Positions 50,262 to 60,390 of a stretch of 64,000 nucleotides of DNA are shown here, one piece after another. The stretch is taken from assembly GCA_028622995.1 (NCBI GenBank), contig JAJQJQ010000024.1:434001-498000 (forward strand). Reading direction: 5' to 3'. The translations under genes and the position numbers were made by a program. The notes under the pieces are model-generated. The model searched no databases and had not been told where the DNA came from. It was given only the letters and a program-made list of their open reading frames with translations. Origin of the DNA: Panagrolaimus kolymaensis. Its lineage: Eukaryota > Nematoda > Chromadorea > Rhabditida > Panagrolaimidae. Numbering within the stretch: position 1 is the first letter of the stretch; every line of letters begins with the position of its first letter.

Positions 50262-50720
50262 ATGGCAGCTGAGAATCGTGAATCATTGATTATTGATTAT
50301 GATGATCTTGCTGATACCAATGGTGAACCTTCAATCTCTTTCTTCCTTCCAGAAGCTCCTTTTGGAATTATTGAACTCTTTGATCTCGCTGCTACAGATG
50401 TTGTTACTGCAATGTATCCACATTATAAACGGATCTGTGCAACCATTCATGCTCGTATTGCTGGTCTACCTACTTATGAAGACATTCGAATGCTTCGTCA
50501 TATTCATCTCAATATGCTTATTACTACAAGTGGAGTTGTAACTGTAACATCTGGAATTTTACCTCGTTTAGCTCTTGTCAAATACAATTGCCTTGCTTGT
50601 GGTTATGTTATTGGTACAATTACTCAAGGTTCTGAAGATGAAGTTAAGCCATCAAGTTGTGCGTCATGTCAATCTCGTGGTCCATTTGAGTTAAACGTCG
50701 AAGAAACTGTAAATTTTTAA
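50262..50720 (+). pseudogene. MCM2 N-terminal fragment (truncated, AAA+ domain missing)
   Basis: The frame 50262-50720 (152 aa) aligns in my reading with the MCM2 N-domain: ENRESLIIDYDDLA, SFFLPEAP, AMYPHYKRI, the helical/OB region HLNMLITTSGVVT, and a complete C4 zinc finger (CLAC...CASC) followed by SRGPFELNVEET. Intact MCM2 continues for about 600 more residues with the AAA+ ATPase of the replicative helicase; here the frame stops four residues after EET. The conserved part ends exactly at a donor-like GTAAAT (50709), and no continuing exon lies downstream, where a tandem repeat begins at 51271. It has probably been a gene fragment since a duplication or repeat insertion. A short N-domain-only protein being expressed cannot be excluded. 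Similarity just upstream of the ATG is unclear because of an in-frame stop. Confidence 0.85.
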
Positions 50721-51270
50721 GAAATTCTTTACAAATTTCCATTTAAAAGTAGGATCCTTGTTAATTTGTAAATGAATTTACATTTTCATCATCATTTTGG
50801 CAAATACATGAATATTTGTAAAAAAATTTACAAAAAAACAGGGTGTCTGGAAAAAATTTGAATCGGACAAAAAAATTTTATATTTCGACGCTTTATATTC
50901 TTGCAACGATTTCGCGCAAAGTTGTTATTTTTCCCTTTCAGCAATTTGGCGCCAAAAATGTTATAGCTATAGCTTCGACGAATCTAAAATTTCATTCTTC
51001 AACTTTTTCTTCTTCTCTTTCAACTTTTCCCTTTCCCTTTTCAACTTTTTTTTTTCCATCCATATAAAGCGAAGAAATATAAATTTTTTTCGTGAATCAT
51101 TTGAAAAAAACCACATCTTTTTTTGTAAATTGATTTAAAAAAATTTAAAAAAAGTAGTGCACTGCTTTTTGTAAATTTTTTTCAATCAATTTATAAAAAA
51201 AGAGGTAGTTTGTTCAGATGGCTCTAAAAAACGAAAAATTTTTATATTTCCTCCCTTTATATTTAAATTC
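50721..51270. other. Spacer between MCM2 fragment and minisatellite
   Basis: AT-rich, with short direct and inverted TTTGTAAATT-type words (e.g. 50765-50835 and 51120-51200). The frame at 50843-51067 is Ser/Phe/Thr-rich and shows no coding hallmark. It begins with CAGGGTGTCTGG at about 50840, which superficially looks like a transposon end, but no matching partner was found. Confidence 0.4.
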
Positions 51271-52170
51271 CTTCGCTTTTGCGTCGGCCTTCTTCACTTA
51301 TATCTCTTCGGAGATATCCTTCGCTTTTGCGTCGGCCTTCTTCACTAATATCTCTTCGGAGATATCCTTCGCTTTTGCGTCGGCCTTCTTCACTAATATC
51401 TCTTCGGAGATATCCTTCGCTTTTGCGTCGGCCTTCTTCACTAATATCTCTTCGGAGATATCCTTCGCTTTGCGTCGGCCTTCTTCACTAATATCTCTTC
51501 GGAGATATCCTTCGCTTTGCGTCGGCCTTCTTCACTAATATCTCTTCGGAGATATCCTTCGCTTTTGCGTCGGCCTTCTTCACTTATATCTCTTCGGAGA
51601 TATCCTTCGCTTTGCGTCGGCCTTCTTCACTTATATCTCTTCGGAGATATCCTTCGCTTTGCGTCGGCCTTCTTCACTAATATCTCTTCGGAGATATCCT
51701 TCGCTTTGCGTCGGCCTTCTTCACTAATATCTCTTCGGAGATATCCTTCGCTTTGCGTCGGCCTTCTTCACTAATATCTCTTCGGAGATATCCTTCGCTT
51801 TTGCGTCGGCCTTCTTCACTTATATCTCTTCGGAGATATCCTTCGCTTTGCGTCGGCCTTCTTCACTAATATCTCTTCGGAGATATCCTTCGCTTTTGCG
51901 TCGGCCTTCTTCACTTATATCTCTTCGGAGATATCCTTCGCTTTTGCGTCGGCCTTCTTCACTAATATCTCTTCGGAGATATCCTTCGCTTTGCGTCGGC
52001 CTTCTTCACTAATATCTCTTCGGAGATATCCTTCGCTTTGCGTCGGCCTTCTTCACTAATATCTCTTCGGAGATATCCTTCGCTTTTGCGTCGGCCTTCT
52101 TCACTTATATCTCTTCGGAGATATCCTTCGCTTTTGCGTCGGCCTTCTTCACTTATATCTCTTCGGAGAT
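51271..52170. repeat. 47/48-bp tandem repeat, ~19 copies, each with a cTTCGg hairpin
   Basis: About 19 head-to-tail units differ mainly by one T (GCTTTTGCG or GCTTTGCG) and by ACTAATATC versus ACTTATATC. Each contains ATATCTC-TTCG-GAGATAT, a 7-bp stem closed by a C(UUCG)G tetraloop, one of the most stable RNA tetraloops. The 48-bp units keep a frame open (16 residues per unit on either strand), but the 47-bp units shift it, so a coding role is unlikely. It begins about 550 bp after the MCM2 fragment and ends abruptly at 52170. Confidence 0.9.
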
Positions 52171-52223
52171 TTCTCGGAAACACCTGTTAACTGGTGGGGG
52201 TGAAAACCCTTTTCTCCTTCAAA

Positions 52224-52300
52224 GTACAGCCGCCTTGACGTGGCGAAGGAGCTTAAGTTGTTTTGATTAATTTAATCAAAACAGCAACTAAGAGCTGTAC
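52224..52300. other. Multi-stem foldable element after the minisatellite
   Basis: Outer stem GTACAGC (52224-52230) pairs with GCTGTAC (52294-52300). Inside lie a small stem CGCC/GGCG (52231-52245) and a longer arm built from GCTTAAGTTGTTTTGATTA and its near-complement (about 52251-52292), with a 3-nt bulge. Together they would form a three-way junction. It could be the end of a mobile element that carries the minisatellite, or a structured RNA. No ribozyme core that I know (hammerhead, twister) is present. Confidence 0.55.
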
Positions 52301-52488
52301 AAAATAATTTTTGGAATGTTTTGCTTTTTAGTAAAACAAAAAAAAATCTTTCATTCCAACAAAGGTTTTCATTTATTTTGTTTACCTCCGCGCCGTGCTT
52401 TTCCATGAAATTTACATTCCTTATTTTTATATGTTAGTGAATTTCATAAACATTGATATCATTTTTAGGTCGTTGAACTAAAAACACT

Positions 52489-54200
52489 ATGACTGCTACA
52501 ATGGCTTATAACTTTGGAAATGATCCTCCGAAAGTTTCAAAATTAGCTGAATTTTATGAAGGAATTGGAAAGCAAAAATCATTCAAAGTTCCTGGATTCG
52601 CTGAAGTGGTTATAAAACGTGTGAAACAACAACATTCAAATGTTTCTGCATTCGTTGATATGTTTGAAAAGCGCGTGAAACAGCAAAGCCGTAACGCTCA
52701 AGTTAATCGAACTAAAAGTTGCTATGTTACATATGAGAAACGATATCGACTGGAAGATAATGCTGTAAATAATTTAGCTGATGTTCAAAGAAAACAACAA
52801 TACCATCGTTCATGCTCCTTGGTTAGAAGTTCTAATGGTGCTGCTGTTTCTTCAAATGAAATGAAAAATTCTGTCGTAGCAAAAGAAAATGTTAAACTTT
52901 GTTTTGGTTCATCTGTTATGGAACATGCCGAAGTGAAACTTCCTGAAAGAAATGAAAAGGTTAAACTTGGTTTTGCTGATACTGTTTCTGAAAGTGTGAA
53001 AGGCAAACCTGTTGAATCTAAAGAAGATTTTAACTTTGTTGATACTGTTTCTGTATATCCTGAAGAAACGCCTGTTGAAGCAAATGAGAAGGATAACTTT
53101 TGTTTTGGTGGTGCTTTTACTGATGATTCTGAACGTGATGAAACAACAAACGAAAATGTTAGCCTTTGTTTTGGTTCCTCTGTTACTGAAGATTCTCATG
53201 AAGAACCTGTCGAAGCAACTGAAAATGTTGAACTTTCTTTTGTTGATACTGTAACTAAAGATTCTGAAGAGAAACCTGATGAAGCTAAAGAAAATGTTAA
53301 CACATCTGTTATTGAAGAGTCTGAAGAAAAACCTGATAATGTTAACACATCTCTTATGGAACCTGATGAAACTAAAGAAAATGTTAGAACATGTGTTATT
53401 GAAGATGTGGAAGAGAAACCTGTTGAAGCAAATGAAAAAGTAATATTTTCTTTTAGTACTTTGTTAAAAACATCGAAACTTGTTTTATTTAATTTTTTTT
53501 AACTATTTCTCTTATAGCTTTCTTTTAATCATCTTATTTATGCTCGCAAAGGTCATTGGCGTGAAAAAGATGGTAAACCGTTCTCTTTGGATGAATTACA
53601 ACAACCTCTTGCTCTTACTGGCGTTTTATTCGTTAAACCTCTGGCGCCAGCAAACTCGATTTCAACTTTACTTTCAAAAGTTTCTTCATGTTCTCTTATT
53701 GAATTAACTTTGCATAATCAAACATTACCTTTTGGAGACTTCAAGGTGTTGACAGAAGGTGGAACTATTAGAAAACTTAAATTTCTTGCTGTAATCATTA
53801 AAGATGAAGATGGTGCTTTGGTCACGTTCGACAATATTATGAAAGAATTGCCACTGATTGAAACTATTACCTAGTAAGTTTACCCTTCTTAAGTTTTTTA
53901 TACTATTTCATTATTTCTTTTAGCGACGTCGTGAGCACCAAAGTCGACTGTAGTATTACTCGTGAGACCGCTCATCTTCTATGTGAATTACCAGTGTTCG
54001 AAAATCTCCAATGCCTTGAAATGTTCCACGTTCCTCGATGGTTTGATGTCGAATCTTACTGCGTTTTTATGGAAGATCATTCACGTGCTCAATATGCCTT
54101 ACATTTTGTTTTGGATTCAAGCCTCAATCGAACGAAAATTAAATCTTTGATTCAATCCTGTACTTTCTTAGATCGACTTCCTGCAATCAACTTCAATTAA
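52489..54200 (+). CDS. Repeat-bearing protein with F-box/LRR-like C-terminus, 527 aa
   Basis: Exons 52489-53439, 53518-53873 and 53924-54200; phase and GT/AG checked. A TTTTTAG acceptor at 52462-52468 precedes the ATG. Residues ~1-110 are basic and helical. Residues ~125-317 form seven or so degenerate acidic repeats of about 20-25 aa, with the pattern ENVxLCFGSSVTEDSEEKPVEANE; several units are shortened. The C-terminal ~210 residues contain strand-and-leucine patterns (SLIELTLHNQTLPFGDFKVL; IRKLKFLAVIIKDEDGALVTFDNIMKELPLIETI) reminiscent of the LRR-like half of expanded nematode F-box proteins. No F-box is visible upstream, so the assignment is tentative. It might be a ubiquitin-ligase adaptor derivative or a fusion. 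Its 3' flank resembles that of the 46906 gene. Confidence 0.65.
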
Positions 54201-54532
54201 TTTTCTTATGATCCTTGTTGTTGTTGTTTTTTTTCCATGTATTAGCTAACTGCGTATCTTTGTATGAATCCGTTTGATTCTTTTTTTTTTTTGCAATTAA
54301 CTGTTAATAAATAAATGCTTCTTTTTTTATCTTGTCTTTTGAATAATCAGCTAAAAAAATTGAGAAAATGAAAGATGACAAAATTTGCATAAGAACATTC
54401 TAATTATCAAGCAACTTTCATTCTTCCATCAAAGAGTGGAAAGAATCTGCTTTTTTACTTCATTACGGCATTTGTTTGTCGAATAAGTCGACGACTTTCA
54501 AGAAAGCACTCTCTTCAACAACTTTCAAGCCT

Positions 54533-54533
<1 letters not shown>

Positions 54534-54563
<30 letters not shown>

Positions 54564-54567
54564 AAGC
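54534..54567. repeat. (AAG)n microsatellite before a start codon
   Basis: About 11 uninterrupted AAG/GAA triplets, ending about 15 bases before the ATG at 54583 of the DHHC-like fragment. Confidence 0.9.
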
Positions 54568-54582
54568 AAGAATTGAAAAAGT

Positions 54583-55325
54583 ATGGCATCATGGTATTCA
54601 AAAATTTATGTTTATGTGAGAGAATATCGATCTTTGAATCCTATCCTTGGTTTCTTCCTAAATTTGTTGCTGTATTTATTTCTGTTTTTACAATTTGGTG
54701 CAATCGTTTATGCGTAAGTTTTTTTTCTTATTACCTTTTGGGGTTTATTGGCTTTAGACCAACGAGTTTTTTTCCTTGGGTATAACATTAAATGAACGAT
54801 CATCAATGTTACGGTAGTATTATTAGGATCACATAGTTAACTAACTTTTTTGGTTCAAAATTATCGGCTAAAAAGTTTGCAACTTAGACACTTCCATTTG
54901 CTTCTTTGATACACTTTTTCTCACTCGCATTCATGCTACCACTGTAGCTGAAGCTGCTTGTTATATAACTTTCCATTGAAGACGCCAATATAATGGATCT
55001 TTTCTGTTTTTGATTTTTAATGCATTTGTCTAGTAAAATGATGGCTAATCTTTCCTTTCTTTTGTTGTTATTATGTCTCTCTTTTTCATTATTTCATCCA
55101 AAATGATTTTTCAGATACATCGTGTACACACTTTATACCTGTGGTATCTTTTTAACAAGTCCAATTCAAATAACAATTTATCTAATAATTTACAATTCTC
55201 TCCTGATTCTCTTGTTATGGTCGCTGTTCATGACTGTTATAACTCCTGTTTCAAAGGTGTCACACCAATTCGATATGTGTGTGAAAGCGGATGAGAAAAG
55301 GAATGTGCGCTTCTCTTTCATTTAA
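54583..55325 (+). pseudogene. DHHC palmitoyltransferase-like N-terminal fragment, 113 aa
   Basis: Exons 54583-54713 and 55115-55325 join in frame. The peptide has two long hydrophobic segments (LGFFLNLLLYLFLFLQFGAIVYAYIVY and ITIYLIIYNSLLILLLWSLFMTVI), then SHQFDMCVKADEK and a stop. The spacing of the second segment, W-S, T-x-x-T-P and a following QF resembles the start of zDHHC2/15/20-type S-acyltransferases. In those enzymes the cysteine-rich DHHC domain comes next; here it is absent. Either this is a truncated gene copy or a small two-pass protein. An unrecognised exon in the 400-bp intron is possible. The family assignment is by pattern only. Confidence 0.5.
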
Positions 55326-56041
55326 CTTAGAGAAGTATGCTTATTTATTTTTATTCGCCAAAAGTTTGCTTGATTTTTAATCATTTCTTAGTAATTTGCT
55401 AGTAATTGTGTAAAAAAATAGTGGGAAATTATCTTGTTTTTTTTCCAATGATTTCGTTCATTTTACAGTTTTTTTTCCTTTTACACAATTAATTTTAAGG
55501 AAAACAAAAGTTCATAAAAACAGTAAATAATTTCCAAATATTTTTTTTGATTTGATTTATTAAATTCCTTGAAAAAATGAATAATCACGCTTTTTTGTGG
55601 AAAATATTTATCACAATTAACATTCAATAATTACACAAAAAGTGTAAATTTTTTCTATGGAATCTTTTGTAAAATTTGTCAATGAAATGCACGAGTCAAA
55701 TGTGTAAAAACAACAATCGAAAAAAAAGGAATGTTTTTGCTTTTTTTGCAAATAAAATGAAAAAATAATAATACGTATAAAAGTAATGTGTTTTGATAGT
55801 CAAAAACAGGAAATCACTACTGTTTTTGGATATATTATTTTTTTAAATTGCAAAAGTGTAGTGTGAAAAGTAAGAAAAAAATAGTAAAGTTAAAAAATTT
55901 TAAAAAAAGAAATAAGGGAAAATAAATATTAATTTTTAGATACATTATAACCTGAAGAAGAAAAAAAGCTTGTTAAAAAGTTTTGAAATTCAAGATTATT
56001 ATTTTAACGAATGAAATATTTTTTAAATATGTCATAGGCTT
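55326..56041. other. Intergenic AT-rich spacer
   Basis: Many ACACAATTA/TGTAAAAA-type words and homopolymers; no coding sequence recognised. Confidence 0.5.
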
Positions 56042-56275
56042 CAGGCCTCTTCCTTCGGCCCGTCCAGCCCGGGCCGGGCCGACTTTTGGACGGGCCAGTC
56101 CGGGCCGAGGCCGACCATTTTCTAAAAAAAGAAAAAAAATCAAAGGGAATACCAAGGCAAAAAAATAAATTGACGGGCCGGGCCTAAATCAAAAGGGCCG
56201 CAGGCCGGGCCGGGCCGAAATCAAGACGGGCCGGGCCGGGCCAGGCCGGCAAAACCCGGCCCGTGGAAGAGCCTG
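56042..56275. mobile_element. hAT-type GC-rich MITE, 8-bp target duplication ATAGGCTT
   Basis: A 234-bp, strongly GC-rich block full of GGGCCGGGCC units begins CAGGCCTCTTCC and ends GGAAGAGCCTG (one mismatch/indel). Perfect 8-bp direct repeats ATAGGCTT lie at 56034-56041 and 56276-56283. The CAGG terminus and 8-bp duplication match hAT elements. Its interior inverted GGGCC repeats differ from the GGAAG repeats of the 16.3-kb element, so it is a different family. Open frames across it on both strands are Gly/Arg/Pro artefacts. Confidence 0.85.
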
Positions 56276-56283
56276 ATAGGCTT

Positions 56284-57515
56284 GCTTTTCTAAGTTTGCA
56301 AAGAAATGGAAAAATGCAGAGATTCCTAATTTTTTTACAGTTTTTTAAAGGAAATTTGAATATTATTTTTTTTTGTCGCAAAATCCTTTGATACAGTTTT
56401 CAAAATTTTATACTATTAAATTCAAATTTGATATTAGCTATTTTTGATATCACCAAAACCAATTTTAAAATATTGTCTCCACTTTTTGAAGTCTTTTAAA
56501 TCAGTTAAATTAAGTCAAATTTACACATACGCCTTGCTTTTGTTAAGCGTAGGTGTATTATGTATGCAGCAGATCTGTAAAACGTAATTTTCGTCGTATC
56601 AATCAAAAAAATTAAATTTTTAAAAAAACACGCACACAAAAAAGAAGAAAAGGAATAATTTATTTATGTCATTTCCCTTTATTATTATTTTTTTCTCACA
56701 AAAGCAATTATTTTGCCTTGTTCAAGCTCAAAGTCATTAAAACTAAATTTTTTACAGTAAAAAAAATTGAAAACAATTTACTTTTAAACTAACAAAGAAA
56801 ATGATATTGCAAAGAACACAAATGTGCGTGTTTTTATTTTATTTATCGCGAATTAAAGCGATGACGACAAAAACCAAGAACTCCGAATTAAATGATTTTA
56901 GAAACAAGTTGAAATGATTTTGGGTTTTTACATACCACAAATTATTTAACGAAAAAGGTCGCGTCTTTGGTAACGTTATTCGGTTAAGATCATGAGCACC
57001 CAGTTTTGGATGGATATTTTATTTGATTTTACGACGTCATCAAACAAATAAAATTAAAATCATGTGAAAAAGGGTGAACAAAGGAAAATCAGTATTGAAA
57101 ACAAATTCAGTGCAAAATTTTAAATTAAGATATGTACGAATTAATTTATTGGAGAAAAGTGTATATTTGCTTTTTCATATTAATTTTTTGTTTCGAAAAT
57201 TAAAATTCATAAAAAAAGCTCAGCTTGCGAAAGTGACAGCTTCAAGAATAAACTATAGCCTCCAAATTAAAAAAAAAATAGTGTCAAACTTTGCTCCACT
57301 TCATTAAAACCCCTGCATAAATGTCTCTATTATTTATGATACAGTTTCACAAAAATTATTATTGCATACAAAGTTTGTATTTAAAAAAAAACTCTCTATC
57401 TTATGACCCATAAATAATAATAAGTCATCCATCCATCCATTTAACTCTCCGGAAATCAACGTAAAAAAAACTATTCAACTTTTTTTTATCCGATAATTGT
57501 TTTGCAATATAATTT
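56284..57515. other. Intergenic, no gene seen
   Basis: A few CAGTTTT motifs (56339, 56395, 57001, 57342) and AT-rich filler. The frame at 57074-57307 is Lys/Leu/Phe-rich and unsupported by splice sites or similarity. Confidence 0.45.
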
Positions 57516-57555
57516 AACAAGCAAAGCCCTCGCAACGCGAGGGCTTTTGCTTGTT
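57516..57555. other. GC-rich hairpin (57.5 kb)
   Basis: The 17-base arm AACAAGCAAAGCCCTCG pairs with its complement around a CAACG loop, with one extra T in the 3' arm. The outer ACAAGCA/TGCTTGT stem is the same as in the 12.1-kb hairpin. Confidence 0.8.
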
Positions 57556-57649
57556 TTATTAAAGTTTTTCTTTTATCGATTGAGAACTATGACATCTCCA
57601 CAACGTTCATCTTCTAAAAGATCTGCAAACTATAAATAATTAAGTTTTT

Positions 57650-57677
57650 GCATGGTGGCCCTATCGGGCCACCATGC
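57650..57677. other. GC-rich hairpin (57.65 kb)
   Basis: A perfect 12-bp stem GCATGGTGGCCC/GGGCCACCATGC with a TATC loop, 95 bp after the preceding hairpin and just upstream of the third GGATCC-rich repeat copy. Confidence 0.8.
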
Positions 57678-57879
57678 TCAACATTTTAAAGGTTTCATTC
57701 TAGCGATAAGGGCTTTACATCCTACTAACTAAAGTTAGTCATACTTTTTACTTTTTCTAAAGCATTACACTTCTTTATGATCTTTAAAACACATTATAAA
57801 ATACCCCCTAATTCTTTTCTTATCTCATGAAATAAAATGCAAACATTTTCATTCATATTCACGCTTTCATTTTAAGAAA

Positions 57880-58345
57880 CCCCATTCATACAAAATTTTT
57901 TTCATTTTCTGAAATAAGATCCTCAATCTTTGTGTTCTTGGATCCTCCATTTTTGGCTTCTTAGACCCTAATTTCTCCGATTTTTAGAACCTCAATTTTT
58001 TGATTATTGGATCCTCAATTTTTTGATTATTGGATCCTCAATTTTTTGGGTCCTAAGATCCTTAACATTATTATTTAAAGCTTTTGAAACCCAACGACCG
58101 CTCTTTACCACTTCTTTTTCGTGAAACTAAAACAAAAAATCTTTCTCAAAATGAATTTTTACATTAAAATCATTTTTATTTTTATGCAAATTTTTCATTC
58201 ATCATTTTTTTTCATTCTTTTTTCAAGGTATACACCTTAAAAAGTGCGTATCTCGCTCAGGATCTCTTTCCGGGAGATGAGGTCGTCGATTGCGGTCGTT
58301 TCACATTTTTTCCAATTTTTTGATATCCACTTTCTTCAGAAAATT
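57880..58345 (+). repeat. Dispersed GGATCC-rich repeat, copy 3
   Basis: TTGGATCCTCAATTTTTTGATTA words recur three times (57950-58040), then text similar to CCACTC..CACCGCTTC (58095-58120), TATGCAAATTTTTCATTCATC (near 58180), CAGGATCT..CCGGGAGATGAG (58258-58280) and TTTCACATTTTTTCC (58300). The order is the same as in the 12.2-13.15 kb copy. Confidence 0.6.
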
Positions 58346-58601
58346 TTGGGTTGCTACATACCACAAACAAACACACACTTTTTCAATTATGGTGTTTGGA
58401 AAACATACTTTATTCAAAATAAGCTTTTCATGTAAGAAAATAATAATAATAAAAAAAATAAAGAAAGAAAAAATATTTAGGGGCAGTTCAAAGGGAAGTT
58501 TTTTTTAAAAAAAAAATCATCGAAAACTTTTTATTTATTTTTGCTGCACATTTTTACATAATAACAAAAAAATGAAACATAGAGAAGAGAATATTATTAA
58601 T
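58346..58601. other. 3' flank of actinin copy 2
   Basis: Contains the 3'UTR of the minus-strand actinin gene, which matches that of copy 1 for at least 50 bases after the stop (down to about 58540), then AT-rich filler. Confidence 0.5.
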
Positions 58602-60390
58602 TTATTGACTATATAAACTTCGACTGAATGCAACATAATCATATGCATTATTTGGAGCAGATGGATCACGGAATTTTTCCATTCTTCGAATGCAGTAATC
58701 AGCTTCATGTGGAGGCAATTCACGACGTAGTTCATCAACAGTAATAAAAGGCTAAAAAAAAATTAGAATAAGAAGTTTCCAAAATAATAATATTAATGGT
58801 TGCATACCTTTCCAAGAGATAAAATTCTGAATGAATTGATCATTTGTTCCACGGTATCAGCATCAGCATTCTCACGAGTCATAAAATCCACAAAAGCTTC
58901 AAATGAAACACGTCCCATGTGATTTGGATCAACAAGAGAAATAATACGTTGCATTTCTTGATCCCCTTCATAACCAGGTCGAATATCTTGTCCAAGAGAT
59001 ATGAGGCAGGATTTGAGTTGTTCATGATCAAGTCCAGAACGATCACGATCAAAATGATTGAAGGATCCACGATATTCGTTGAGTTGTTCTTCAGTAATTC
59101 CTTTAGAATCGCGAAGGAGGATCTAAAAAATCAATAATTAACAAATAAATAATGTAAAGAAGGAAAACATACTTGATTTTCACATTCAGAAATGACACGA
59201 TTAATTGAAGTCATAAGAGATTCCCATCCAACTCGAAGAGATTCCATTGAGTAACGAGTTCCAATATTATCAAATACAAAGTTTTCTTGCATTTTTTGAT
59301 GAATATGTTCCAATTCATCAATTTTAGGTTTGTAATTATAACTTTGTTGTTGGATGTTTTTGAGATGAACAATAGTTTGTTCAAGAGATGTTCGACCACC
59401 AATGGATAAAACTTGTTCCAATTGTTTTTCCAACCATGGACCAATATGCTCTGCTTTTTCTTTGAATCCTTGACGAAGACGTTCATTTGATTGTTGTTTA
59501 TGAAGTTCTTGTTGAAGGAGATTATCACGACGTGGAATTAAATCCAATACTTCTTTCCATTTACGATGAATAAATTGAGTTGTTAAATCCGTGTAAGGAT
59601 TTTTCAACAAATTTCGATCAAGACCATTTGAATCAATAAGTTGAGACATTTGTCGATCCAATTCCATCAAACCATCATATCCATGTTCAGCATCAGGCAT
59701 AGTGGATTTGAAATGATTATGAGTTTTGAGAAGTTGTTCGATGGTAGACATATCATGTACAATCAACATATCAACCAAATCTTCTCGAACCGAATCAATC
59801 CAATTATTGAAAGGCGCCACTTTCTTTGCATATTGGAGATGAAGATTATCCAAATGTTCGGTGATTTTTTCAATTTCTTCAAGACGTTGTCGACGTTCAG
59901 CTGAAAGTGAATTCAAACGATTCCATTGATCAACAATTTGTTGACATTTATCATTGATTGGACCAATTTTAGGATATCGCATTTCATTGAGTTGACGACA
60001 AATACCACTAATTTGTTGAACACGTTCTTCATGAGCTTGTAAATCAGATTCAAAGGCTTCGTGACGTTTGCGAAGAGCTTTAATAGCATAAACATTGGAT
60101 GAACGAAAATCATTTGAACGAAGATATCCTTCTTTACCATTAACCCATTCATCATATAATTCACATTTGCGTCGAAATTTCTCAGCAAGATGATCAAGAC
60201 GTTCAAGACGAATCATTTCAGAAATCAACCAATCTTCAAAGCCCTTCTCAGATTGCTCCAATGAATTCCATGCACCATTGATATCCTTGATTAAATGACC
60301 TTCAGTTGGAAGAAAGGCTGGACGATTACTCAATCGAAGTCGAGTTTGAAGAGTGTTGAAAAGAGTTTCCAGCTTTCCTTTTTCTTCAAT
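58540..60390 (-). repeat. Inverted duplicate arm 2, nearly identical to 44100-45955
   Basis: The counterpart of arm 1, in opposite orientation about 12.6 kb away. It covers most of exon 7, introns 7-8, exons 8-9 and the start of the 3'UTR. The few differences seen lie mainly in intron 8, exon 9's last codons and the UTR. Confidence 0.85.

Noticed and set aside
51218..51774. Long open frames with 16-residue repeats across the 51-kb minisatellite
   Set aside because: They are open on both strands simply because 48-bp units preserve any frame; interspersed 47-bp units shift it, and no splice or start context supports translation.
50840..52200. A single transposon spanning the spacer and minisatellite (CAGGGTGTCTGG ... 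ACACCTG)
   Set aside because: The presumed inverted ends match poorly and no target-site duplication flanks them.
52171..52300. Hammerhead or twister ribozyme next to the minisatellite
   Set aside because: The invariant core sequences (CTGATGA with GAAA, or the twister core) are not present on either strand.
55973..56381. Pro/Gly/Arg-rich frames around 56.1 kb
   Set aside because: They fall inside the GC-rich hAT MITE and are by-products of its GGGCC repeats.
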